A DNA stretch of 6,475 bases, from positions 10,351 to 16,825 of the forward strand of contig JAOZIC010000069.1 in assembly GCA_026014605.1 (NCBI GenBank), written 5' to 3'. Below the pieces are notes generated by a model. The model did no database searches. It had not been told where the DNA came from and saw only the letters and a list, made by a program, of their open reading frames with translations. Made by a program: the position numbers and the translations under genes. This DNA is from Candidatus Bathyarchaeota archaeon. GTDB taxonomy: Archaea; Thermoproteota; Bathyarchaeia; Bathyarchaeales; Bathyarchaeaceae. Shown in pieces: positions 1 to 5,333 of the stretch; position 1 is the stretch's first letter, and every line of letters starts with the position of its first letter.

Positions 1-923
1 TTTTGTTTTCCATCCTCAACCATGGCTGCTCCAGGGACGATTCCGCCAACCATGCATATCCCAAACCTGTCCATACCCACTGGAATCCCAAGCACAGGCT
101 CATTAGGTTCCCCCAAAACAAGAACCCCTCCCCATCCCTTCTTTTGTTGTTCATCAAGAATCTTCACAGTTCTCTCCCTTGCCTCAGAAGGTATCTCCCG
201 CAACGTCGCCAGCAACATACCTGAACCCGTTTTAAGTATGTTTGAGATTGACGTCATCTTCCTATAAACAAAAACTTCCAAGGGTGGTATTGTTGTTCCT
301 TCATAGGAAATTATTTCCACGAACCTAATTGGTCTACGGTTCAATACCTGAACCAAGCCACCATGTTTGAAAAACAGCGGGATTCCAGAATGAATCAGAA
401 TGCTGTCTAACGTCAAGTTACAGACCGTTAACAACGCAAGTTGTCCCTTGGGTACAGATATGTCGCAGTATTCCTCTTTTTCATTAAGAATTTTGAGGTA
501 CGGCGCTGGCAGAAAGCTATTGCTCTGAAGTGCCTTCATTGTTTGCATTGTTTTGTCTTGCAGGCTTTTGTCCAGTAATGACACGTTTGCGACTACTGTT
601 CCCGAGTCTACGGCTGGGTCGTAAGTTGCTGAGTACGCTAAGGACATGAAACGGGTTGTGGTGAATCCTAACCTTTGTGTGGCAAGCGACCTGCTCAGTT
701 CCTGAAGACCAGGTTGAGTTATTGTTCTTCCTTTACGGTCATGTCCAAGCACGAAGCCTTTTGCTTCCAAAAGCTGGAGATGATATCTTACTGTTCTTTC
801 GCTGAGTAGAAAGCCTCTTTTTCTTAATTCCCGCTTAAGCAAAATTGAACCCACAGGGTCAGCAAATTCGCTCAAGATTCTTAGTATTTCGATTTCTTTT
901 CTGGCGCTCTCATTATCATGCAA
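1..923 (-). CDS. nrpR: NrpR-family nitrogen transcriptional regulator, C-terminus cut by window edge
   Basis: In methanogens NrpR represses nitrogen-assimilation genes and is released from DNA by 2-oxoglutarate. I translated this minus-strand frame by hand: 307 codons are open and run off the left edge. Residues 8-70 form a winged helix, with a likely recognition helix around SERTVRYHLQLLEAKGF (41-57). From about residue 83 the sequence follows the NrpR/DUF128 domain: ANVSLLDK (111-118), LLTVCNLTLDSIL (163-175), ISYEGTTIPPLEVF (204-217) and NEPVLGIPVG (273-282). Whether a second DUF128 domain follows cannot be seen. No ATG or GTG lies between the in-frame stop at 960-962 and the helix region, so TTG at 921-923 is the best start; the next ATG (residue 92) would delete the helix-turn-helix. 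A G-rich Shine-Dalgarno-like run (939-944) lies about 15 nt away, which is rather far. The gene follows gdhA on the same strand. Family assignment is from remembered family features, not a search. Confidence 0.87.
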   Translation of the reverse strand, partial: MHDNESARKEIEILRILSEFADPVGSILLKRELRKRGFLLSERTVRYHLQLLEAKGFVLGHDRKGRTITQPGLQELSRSLATQRLGFTTTRFMSLAYSATYDPAVDSGTVVANVSLLDKSLQDKTMQTMKALQSNSFLPAPYLKILNEKEEYCDISVPKGQLALLTVCNLTLDSILIHSGIPLFFKHGGLVQVLNRRPIRFVEIISYEGTTIPPLEVFVYRKMTSISNILKTGSGMLLATLREIPSEARERTVKILDEQQKKGWGGVLVLGEPNEPVLGIPVGMDRFGICMVGGIVPGAAMVEDGKQ

Positions 924-933
924 AATGATTGCA
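919..933. repeat. Perfect inverted repeat TGCAA-N5-TTGCA over the nrpR start
   Basis: TGCAA at 919-923 and TTGCA at 929-933 are perfect inverted half-sites with a 5-nt spacer. The left arm contains the proposed TTG start codon of nrpR (921-923). The site could be an operator for autoregulation, or a small RNA hairpin that hides the start codon. It does not match the GGAA-N6-TTCC operator known for methanococcal NrpR. A 5-bp repeat can arise by chance, so its function is inference. Confidence 0.35.
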
Positions 934-945
934 CTTTTCCCCCTG

Positions 946-958
946 AAATAATAAAAAA
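946..958 (-). promoter_or_regulatory. T-rich tract between gdhA and nrpR: terminator or TATA-like element
   Basis: On the minus strand this reads TTTTTTATTATTT, about 50 nt past the gdhA stop and 23 nt before the nrpR TTG. Archaeal termination commonly uses plain T-runs, so it could end the gdhA transcript. An AT-rich element centred near 952 is also placed to drive a nearly leaderless nrpR transcript beginning around 925-927. Either reading would make nrpR partly independent of the gdhA operon. The sequence does not decide between them. Confidence 0.3.
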
Positions 959-1007
959 CTCATTTGTTCTGCGGGCACAATAAACAGCCGTTTTCAATGT
1001 AATCCGT

Positions 1008-2255
1008 TTAAATCCATCCGCGAAGTTTCATCGTTTCAACCACTCGATTGACGGCGACTACGTAGGCAGCTTTGCGCATATTTACGTTGTATTTTTTAGC
1101 GGTATCTAGTACTGTGTAATATGCAGAACTCATTTTGTGTGCTAAGCGTTCATGAACTTCCTCTAGGTTCCAGTAGTACATAGAAGCGTTCTGTACCATC
1201 TCAAAATATGAAACTGTTACACCGCCAGCGTTACAGAGGAAATCAGGTATTACGTGAACACCGTTTTCATACAGAATAGCATCTGCTTCTGGCGTCGTTG
1301 ACCCATTAGCCAACTCGGCAAGAATCTTAGCTTTAATCTTTGATGCATTATCTTTTGTAATTGCATTTTCTAATGCTGCAGCGATGAGAATATCCACGTC
1401 AAGTTCGAGAAGTTCATTATTTGAGATTGCTTGGGTATCTGGAGAATTGACAACCGAACCCGTCTCTGCTTTACAGGCGCAAACATTCTCAATAGTCAGG
1501 CCATTTTTGTTGTATATGCCGCCTTTAGAGTCACTTACTGCCACAACGTTAGCGCCAAGCAACTCTTTACATAAAAATGCAGCATGACGACCAGCGTTAC
1601 CGTAACCTTGTATTGCAACAGTAGCGTTTTTCAGGTTTATGCCAGCTTCTTTTGCTGCCTCTCGAATTGTGTACATGCCACCCCGAGCAGTCGCATCGTC
1701 ACGTCCGCATGAACCTCCAGCGCAGATTGGTTTACCCGTAATACAACTAAAGCCGTTACTCCCTGTAATTTTTGAGTACTCATCCATCATCCACGCCATT
1801 GTCTGGGCTGTTGTGTAGACGTCAGGAGCAGGGACGTCTTTGTTTGGTCCGATGAATTCCCATATCTCTTTGATGTAGCCCCGACTTAAGCGTTCTAACT
1901 CGCCGACACTAAGTTCTTTTGGGTTGCAGATAACGCCTCCTTTTCCCCCTCCAAGCGGTAAATCAAGAAGAGAACACTTCCACGTCATCCAAGCTGCAAG
2001 CGCCCGGACTGTGTCAATCGTTTCCTGCGGGTGAAAACGAATGCCTCCCTTTGTAGGTCCTCGAGCATTATTGTATTGGACTCTGAATCCTTGGAATACT
2101 CGCGTTTTGCCGTTATCCATACGAACTGGGATTGTTACATGAAGTTCACGCATGGGGTGCCGAAGGGTTTCATGTATATCATGGTCTAACTTGAGTATCT
2201 CTGCACAATCATCCAACTGTTTTAGTGCAATCTCAAATGGATTTTCTTCTGTCAT
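1008..2255 (-). CDS. gdhA: Glutamate dehydrogenase (hexameric, NAD(P)-dependent)
   Basis: This cytoplasmic enzyme interconverts glutamate with 2-oxoglutarate plus ammonium. At 415 aa it is full length for the short hexameric family. Visible landmarks are GPTKGGIRFHP (66-76; substrate Lys69), TWKC with Lys93, the signature LPLGGGKGGVICNP (99-112; catalytic Lys105) and PAPD with Asp145. The spacing of these four residues equals that of Lys89/113/125 and Asp165 in the Clostridium symbiosum enzyme. The Rossmann loop is GYGNAG (217-222), and NAGGVTVSYFE (342-352) supplies the substrate-site serine. The family-typical C-terminus KLRGWI is present. NAD versus NADP preference is not readable here. 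One oddity is GKPICAGGSCGRDDATARGG (174-193), with cysteines where relatives usually have aliphatic residues. The ATG at 2253-2255 has AGGTG 6 nt upstream. The start lies 3 nt after the preceding zinc-ribbon gene, so the two are probably co-transcribed. Confidence 0.97.
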   Translation of the reverse strand: MTEENPFEIALKQLDDCAEILKLDHDIHETLRHPMRELHVTIPVRMDNGKTRVFQGFRVQYNNARGPTKGGIRFHPQETIDTVRALAAWMTWKCSLLDLPLGGGKGGVICNPKELSVGELERLSRGYIKEIWEFIGPNKDVPAPDVYTTAQTMAWMMDEYSKITGSNGFSCITGKPICAGGSCGRDDATARGGMYTIREAAKEAGINLKNATVAIQGYGNAGRHAAFLCKELLGANVVAVSDSKGGIYNKNGLTIENVCACKAETGSVVNSPDTQAISNNELLELDVDILIAAALENAITKDNASKIKAKILAELANGSTTPEADAILYENGVHVIPDFLCNAGGVTVSYFEMVQNASMYYWNLEEVHERLAHKMSSAYYTVLDTAKKYNVNMRKAAYVVAVNRVVETMKLRGWI

Positions 2256-2258
2256 TTT

Positions 2259-2603
2259 TCACACCTGTAATGAAGCTGAACGTGCTCGATGATTAGCGAC
2301 CTTTTTTATGCTTTTGAAGCTCAGTGATGTTCCTTCATGATTTTTCTTGGAAATTGTAACTTCATAAACGTCGTTTGTGTTACAGGTTTCGCACTTCAAG
2401 GATCTCCATCTGCATGCAAAACAGTTTTCTGATTCTGTACCGACGCGAAGGTACAGGTCTTCAAAGCCCTCTTTGTGTCCTACAATCACGCCAACATATT
2501 CGATCCACGTTTTTCCACAGTGAATGCAGGTGAACCTTTTCTTTATCAGTTCGCCTGTTTTTTTCCTGTTTTCGATCTCCGCCATTACCTCAGTAATTTT
2601 CAA
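2259..2603 (-). CDS. Small cysteine-rich zinc-ribbon-like protein of unknown function
   Basis: I do not recognise this 114-aa protein. It has three CxxC pairs: CIHC (26-29), CFAC (61-64) and CETC (71-74). These fit a zinc ribbon or two small zinc knuckles, but six cysteines leave one pair without an obvious partner unless a histidine such as His28 or His43 helps. The N-terminus is charged and helical in character, and the last 25 residues are basic. No signal peptide or membrane segment is seen. The start used is TTG at 2601-2603, with GTGAGG 8 nt upstream (2612-2617). An ATG at 2583-2585 would give 108 aa, but its GAGG lies only 2 nt away. The stop codon is 3 nt from the gdhA start and its last sense codons form the gdhA ribosome site, so translation of the two is probably coupled. 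A role in DNA, RNA or protein binding linked to gdhA is inference only. Confidence 0.75.
   Translation of the reverse strand: MKITEVMAEIENRKKTGELIKKRFTCIHCGKTWIEYVGVIVGHKEGFEDLYLRVGTESENCFACRWRSLKCETCNTNDVYEVTISKKNHEGTSLSFKSIKKVANHRARSASLQV
2262..2266 (-). promoter_or_regulatory. gdhA ribosome binding site AGGTG
   Basis: AGGTG on the minus strand lies 6 nt before the gdhA ATG and sits inside the last sense codons of the upstream zinc-ribbon gene (CAG GTG TGA). Ribosomes finishing that gene would end directly on the gdhA start region, which supports coupled translation. Confidence 0.7.
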
Positions 2604-2617
2604 GAGATTTGCCTCAC

Positions 2618-2646
2618 ATTATAAGCATATTTAGTGAATATTTATG
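2618..2646 (-). promoter_or_regulatory. Candidate TATA elements for the zinc-ribbon/gdhA operon
   Basis: On the minus strand this stretch holds three TATA-like elements: CATAAATATTC (2636-2646), CTAAATAT (2627-2634) and CTTATAAT (2618-2625). Given the usual distance of about 25 nt from TATA to transcript start, the first would leave a short leader that still holds GTGAGG. The last would start transcription almost at the TTG codon and would favour the internal ATG at 2583-2585. Which one is used cannot be told by eye. Confidence 0.4.
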
Positions 2647-2676
2647 TATTTTGTTCATATTATGGCTGATATTATC

Positions 2677-2689
2677 GACATTGTAAGAT
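2677..2689 (+). repeat. 13-bp direct repeat GACATTGTAAGAT, copy 1
   Basis: GACATTGTAAGAT occurs here and again, identically, at 2747-2759. This copy lies on the gdhA-operon side, 74 nt from the TTG of the zinc-ribbon gene. The exact 13-bp match and the 70-bp spacing (about 7 DNA turns) suggest a same-face regulator site, possibly for one of the neighbouring Lrp-type proteins. The repeat is not strongly palindromic, so binding by a symmetrical dimer would need flanking bases. Confidence 0.5.
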
Positions 2690-2746
2690 GAAACCACAAA
2701 TCTCATATATTTTGTATGGATTTGGGGCAAAAACATTCATACACTT

Positions 2747-2759
2747 GACATTGTAAGAT
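2747..2759 (+). repeat. 13-bp direct repeat GACATTGTAAGAT, copy 2
   Basis: This is the second identical copy, starting 70 bp after the first and ending 6 nt before a TTTAAA element of the presumed Lrp-pair promoter. Just upstream of the TATA region a bound protein could either help or block recruitment of TBP/TFB. Confidence 0.5.
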
Positions 2760-2765
2760 TTTTCC

Positions 2766-2788
2766 TTTAAAATGGTATAATTTAAAAA
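2766..2788 (+). promoter_or_regulatory. Candidate TATA region for the Lrp/AsnC pair
   Basis: Two TTTAAA elements (2766-2771 and 2781-2786) flank ATGGTATAA. A TATA box at the first would place the transcript start near 2795 and leave a leader of about 30 nt containing the AGAGGGGT ribosome site. The second would start near 2810, just ahead of that site. The first therefore fits better, but this is inference. Confidence 0.4.
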
Positions 2789-2812
2789 CATTGATTGTAT
2801 TATTCTGGACAG

Positions 2813-2820
2813 AGAGGGGT
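2813..2820 (+). promoter_or_regulatory. Ribosome binding site AGAGGGGT deciding the GTG start of the first Lrp gene
   Basis: This purine-rich site ends 6 nt before GTG at 2827. It argues for that start over a TTG at 2791, which would add 12 residues with no resemblance to the family and would place the site inside the coding region. Confidence 0.6.
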
Positions 2821-2826
2821 ACATCC

Positions 2827-3303
2827 GTGAACTCAGTGAATATTGATGGCATTGACCTTAAAATTATCAGAGCACTTCAAAAAGATGCACGTACCGTTTT
2901 TGCAGATATTGCAAGAGATTGCGGTGTATCAACAGATACAATAAGCAAAAGATTCAGAAAAATGAAAAAAACCGGTATCATAAGAGGGACAACAATACTG
3001 TTGAACCCGAAAAGTTTTGGATTCGAATGTGTTGGAAGTTTAGGCGTTGACGTTAGTTACCCTCATTTGATGAATGTTGTTGAATCAATACAAAAAATAC
3101 CTGAGATAGTTAGCTGCACCAGGTCAATGGGTAAACACGACATATTTTGTATTGCTGTGCTAAAAAATGTTGGGCGACTCAGCCAAGTGAAGGAATTGAT
3201 AAAAGGGCATCCTGCGGTCAGGGAAGTCACAACAAGCATTTGGGTTGATGAAATATTACTATGCCCTGAGAACTTCGAATTCAAACATTTAGAAAGGGAG
3301 TGA
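2827..3303 (+). CDS. Lrp/AsnC-family transcriptional regulator (first of tandem pair)
   Basis: This is a DNA-binding protein of 158 aa, the usual size for the family. The N-terminal helix-turn-helix begins at IDGIDLKIIRALQKDAR (about 6-22), followed by FADIARDCGVSTDTISKRF and the family-typical KKTGIIRGTTILLNPKSFGF. The rest is a ligand-binding/oligomerisation (RAM-type) domain, including VSCTRSMGKHDIFCIAVL (96-113) and a C-terminal strand region ending in hydrophilic residues. These proteins usually form dimers to octamers and respond to amino acids; the effector here is unknown. GTG is chosen because of the ribosome site 6 nt upstream. The gene is divergent from the gdhA operon and overlaps the translation signals of a second family member. 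Autoregulation and control of gdhA are plausible from this layout but are not shown by it. Confidence 0.93.
   Translation: MNSVNIDGIDLKIIRALQKDARTVFADIARDCGVSTDTISKRFRKMKKTGIIRGTTILLNPKSFGFECVGSLGVDVSYPHLMNVVESIQKIPEIVSCTRSMGKHDIFCIAVLKNVGRLSQVKELIKGHPAVREVTTSIWVDEILLCPENFEFKHLERE
3296..3303 (+). promoter_or_regulatory. Ribosome binding site GGGAGTGA overlapping the first Lrp stop
   Basis: GGGAG at 3296-3300 runs into the TGA stop of the first regulator and lies 8 nt before ATG at 3309. This supports ATG as the start of the second regulator. GTG at 3300-3302 would lie within the site itself. Confidence 0.65.
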
Positions 3304-3308
3304 ACAGA

Positions 3309-3782
3309 ATGGATGAAATTGACTTGGTCATAATTAAACGAATGACAGAGGATGCTCGTGTGTCTTTTAGAAAAATCGCGGAGGAACTTGGGGTTTCTCC
3401 AGATACCGTGATAAGTAGATACAAAGCACTGCAGGACGAAGGGGTAATCCGTGGGTCAACTGTTGTACTTGATCCGAAAAAAATTGGATATAAGGGAATG
3501 GCTGCGTTTATGATCGACACCTCACCAACAAACATCATAGGAACGGAGGCAAATCATTCTACAGTTTCATCGATTTTAGAAACGGTGATCAAAATGCCCG
3601 ATATAATCTTGGCTACAAAGACTGTTGGAGACCATGATATGTTGGCTATTGCCGTAATCAGTGATGTTGAACACCTTATTGCGACAGGTAGTGATATAGC
3701 GAAAATGCCTGGAGTAAAAGATTTGCGTGTATCCTTTTGGGTTGAAAAAGCAGAACTTCATCCAAAATATTTCATAATTTGA
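3309..3782 (+). CDS. Lrp/AsnC-family transcriptional regulator (second of tandem pair)
   Basis: This 157-aa protein starts directly at MDEIDLVIIKRMTEDARVSF, matching the first helix of its neighbour. The helix-turn-helix continues with KIAEELGVSPDTVISRYKAL, and the wing-side sequence DEGVIRGSTVVLDPKKIGYK parallels the neighbour's. In the C-terminal domain ATKTVGDHDMLAIAVI lines up with the neighbour's CTRSMGKHDIFCIAVL, while the 80-100 region is clearly different (here SPTNIIGTEANHSTV). The two are therefore diverged paralogues rather than a recent copy, and may have different effectors or form mixed oligomers. The start is 5 nt past the previous stop with a shared ribosome site, so the pair should be translated together. 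The gene faces the aldolase gene end to end. Confidence 0.93.
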   Translation: MDEIDLVIIKRMTEDARVSFRKIAEELGVSPDTVISRYKALQDEGVIRGSTVVLDPKKIGYKGMAAFMIDTSPTNIIGTEANHSTVSSILETVIKMPDIILATKTVGDHDMLAIAVISDVEHLIATGSDIAKMPGVKDLRVSFWVEKAELHPKYFII

Positions 3783-3865
3783 ACCAGTGCCTGTCTTGGT
3801 TTCTGAATTCTCCTGTATGCCTCTAATGCTGCCGAAGTTAACCTTCAAACTGTTCAGGGAATAAT
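3783..3865. other. Convergent intergenic spacer without a clear terminator
   Basis: These 83 nt lie between the stops of the second regulator and the aldolase. The only structure seen is a short inverted repeat, GAAG-TTAAC-CTTC (3834-3846), whose 4-bp stem is too weak to call a terminator. There is no long T-run on either strand. Confidence 0.4.
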
Positions 3866-5128
3866 TTACTGTTGCGTGCAGTATTTTTCCACTAGTGCTC
3901 TTGTGTTTACAACATTGAGTTGTTTGAACAGGAACTCGAATTGTTTTTCGACTTCTGCTGCGATTGTGTCTCGGGTTTGTTGTGGTAGTGCCATGACTTC
4001 TTTTTTGAATTGCCCGAAGGCTTTTTTGCGTGTTTTATAGATGAACTGTTCGTCTGTTTGGTCTTCTTTGCGTTCGTTTGCCACGTTGATGTTAAGCCAT
4101 TTGTACATTTTTTGTCTTAGGTCATCTGGGAAATGTTTTGATTCATAAATTATGTTCTGAAAAGCCGTAGCCAAATGGACTTCTGCGGCTCCACATTCTA
4201 CAAACTTGTGAAAAGCTTCCTGAGGCAGGGTTGATGCACCGTGTTGTACTGCTCCTGCCATTCCGTATTCTTTGCGTGCGTTCTCGGACAATGTTTTTAA
4301 TGTACCAAAATCAAGCTTAATTTGGGCTATTGACCCATCAGGTAGAACAACTCCGCCGTGGGTTGTGCCTGTTTGAACTGAAATCTTACTTATTCCCGTA
4401 ACACCCTCTGGCAGTTCTTCTTCAAGACCACTCATGTATGCTTGCAGGTCTTCAGGTGTAGAGTTTTGGGTACCAATTTCGCCAATTTCTCCGCCCACAG
4501 AAACTGTAACACCTTCTGGTTCAATGCTGCGAATGAACTGGGTAAGTTTTGCACAGACTTCATAGTTCAAATGTTGCTGCTCTTTCAAGGTTGGTTTGGA
4601 CAAATCAACAAGGGTTGACGAGTCAATGTCGATGTTATAGAAACCTGAGCTAATGGCGTCTTTGATTAGTGTCTTTACAGCTTCGATTTCTTTGTCTGGG
4701 TTTTCTTTGAATTTGTCGGCTTTTAGTTGGAAGTGGTCTCCTTGAATGAAAACTGGTCCTGAATAGTTTTCTTTTATTGCCGCTGCCAAAATCATGCTTG
4801 CAAATTCAACTGGAGGTTGATTGGTGTAACCGATTTCTGATCTTGCAATTTCAAAAATGAATGCGCCTGAGCTGTGTTTTTTTGCTACTCGAAATACTGC
4901 CCGAGCCAAATCATAGGTCATGCTTCTGATGTTTATTGCTGGAACTGTAAATCCTTCAAATTCGTTCCTGCCCCGAGCCATATAGAACTGGTGGATGCTT
5001 GCGGGGTAGATTCCTTTCTGTTTTGCGGTTTCAAGAATCTGTTTTGCGCTTTGTTTTTTTTCTTCTAGGTTGTCGGTCATGACCAATTTGGTGACAGTTT
5101 TTTCAATATCAAACGATTTGGAGTCCAT
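3866..5128 (-). CDS. Class II (metal-dependent) ketose-bisphosphate aldolase family protein, long form
   Basis: This family carries out zinc-dependent aldol cleavage and condensation of ketose bisphosphates such as fructose 1,6-bisphosphate, in glycolysis or gluconeogenesis. The core features appear in order: FTVPAINIRSM (60-70), QGDH with catalytic Asp131 and zinc-ligand His132, NIDIDSSTL (165-173), the zinc-ligand Glu214 in VGGEIGEIG, His257 in TTHGGV and His296 in QHGAST. VHLATAFQN (317-325) fits the phosphate-binding strand. At 420 aa the protein exceeds the usual 280-360 aa, with about 45 extra residues before the barrel and roughly 80 after it, the latter helical and charged. The exact substrate (fructose versus tagatose bisphosphate or another ketose) is not determined. 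The ATG at 5126-5128 has only a weak G-rich site (GGGCGTG) upstream. The gene is alone on its strand, divergent from the ClC gene. Confidence 0.88.
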   Translation of the reverse strand: MDSKSFDIEKTVTKLVMTDNLEEKKQSAKQILETAKQKGIYPASIHQFYMARGRNEFEGFTVPAINIRSMTYDLARAVFRVAKKHSSGAFIFEIARSEIGYTNQPPVEFASMILAAAIKENYSGPVFIQGDHFQLKADKFKENPDKEIEAVKTLIKDAISSGFYNIDIDSSTLVDLSKPTLKEQQHLNYEVCAKLTQFIRSIEPEGVTVSVGGEIGEIGTQNSTPEDLQAYMSGLEEELPEGVTGISKISVQTGTTHGGVVLPDGSIAQIKLDFGTLKTLSENARKEYGMAGAVQHGASTLPQEAFHKFVECGAAEVHLATAFQNIIYESKHFPDDLRQKMYKWLNINVANERKEDQTDEQFIYKTRKKAFGQFKKEVMALPQQTRDTIAAEVEKQFEFLFKQLNVVNTRALVEKYCTQQ

Positions 5129-5185
5129 AATACACGCCCGCCTTCAAATCAGTGCTTTGCATCATACTCAAACTCTTTTTTATTT

Positions 5186-5198
5186 GAATATTAAATAG
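5186..5198 (-). promoter_or_regulatory. Candidate TATA box for the aldolase gene
   Basis: On the minus strand this reads CTATTTAATATTC. A start about 25 nt downstream, near 5165, would give a leader of roughly 35-40 nt that includes the weak GGGCGTG ribosome site before the ATG. An A-rich alternative, CAAATAAAAAAG, lies immediately downstream. Confidence 0.4.
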
Positions 5199-5293
5199 TC
5201 AAGCACACATGCAACAATGAAGTTATGCTATTTTAATAGTCTTTCCTGTTACCACATTATTGCGTGTTCTGAGTGTTAATTTCAACCATTTAC

Positions 5294-5307
5294 AGAAACC
5301 TTATATC
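5294..5307 (+). promoter_or_regulatory. BRE/TATA promoter of the ClC gene, probably nearly leaderless
   Basis: AGAAAC (5294-5299) followed by CTTATATC (5300-5307) resembles an archaeal BRE plus TATA box. A transcript start about 26 nt downstream of the TATA centre falls near 5330, only a few bases before the ATG at 5334. No good Shine-Dalgarno sequence precedes that ATG, which agrees with a leaderless or very short-leader mRNA. Confidence 0.55.
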
Positions 5308-5333
5308 CAAAGCAAAATCGTGTAAACGGTCTA

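Larger units (their letters stand above)
2604..2826. other. Divergent AT-rich intergenic region between the gdhA operon and the Lrp pair
   Basis: These 223 nt separate two divergent transcription units and are visibly more AT-rich than the genes. They hold TATA-like elements for both directions and two copies of a 13-bp direct repeat. A small inverted element GATA-T-TATC (2668-2676) abuts the left copy. I see no small gene or stable RNA fold. A GGAA-N6-TTCC site of the type bound by methanococcal NrpR was looked for and not found. Confidence 0.6.
5129..5333. other. Divergent promoter region between the aldolase and ClC genes
   Basis: These 205 nt are AT-rich and contain TATA-like elements for both directions. 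TTGCAT (5157-5162) and ATGCAA (5209-5214) are inverted but 46 nt apart and may be chance. I see no small open frame with a good start and no RNA gene. Confidence 0.6.

Noticed and set aside
3..267. Two overlapping plus-strand open frames at the left edge
   Set aside because: They are antisense to the nrpR coding frame, which has clear family motifs. Their proline/serine-rich translations look like shadow products.
936..948. Inverted TTTC-N5-GAAA next to the nrpR start as an NrpR operator
   Set aside because: The half-sites are only 4 bp, low in information, and do not match the known GGAA-N6-TTCC pattern. The central G-run is more simply a possible ribosome site.
1384..1587. Plus-strand open frame inside gdhA
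   Set aside because: It is fully antisense to a well-supported enzyme gene and has no recognisable features.
2791..2826. TTG start giving a 170-aa first Lrp protein
   Set aside because: The 12 added residues do not resemble the family, and the extension would run through the AGAGGGGT ribosome site that fits GTG at 2827.
3834..3846. GAAG-TTAAC-CTTC hairpin as a bidirectional terminator
   Set aside because: A 4-bp stem with no following T-run is too weak to support the call.
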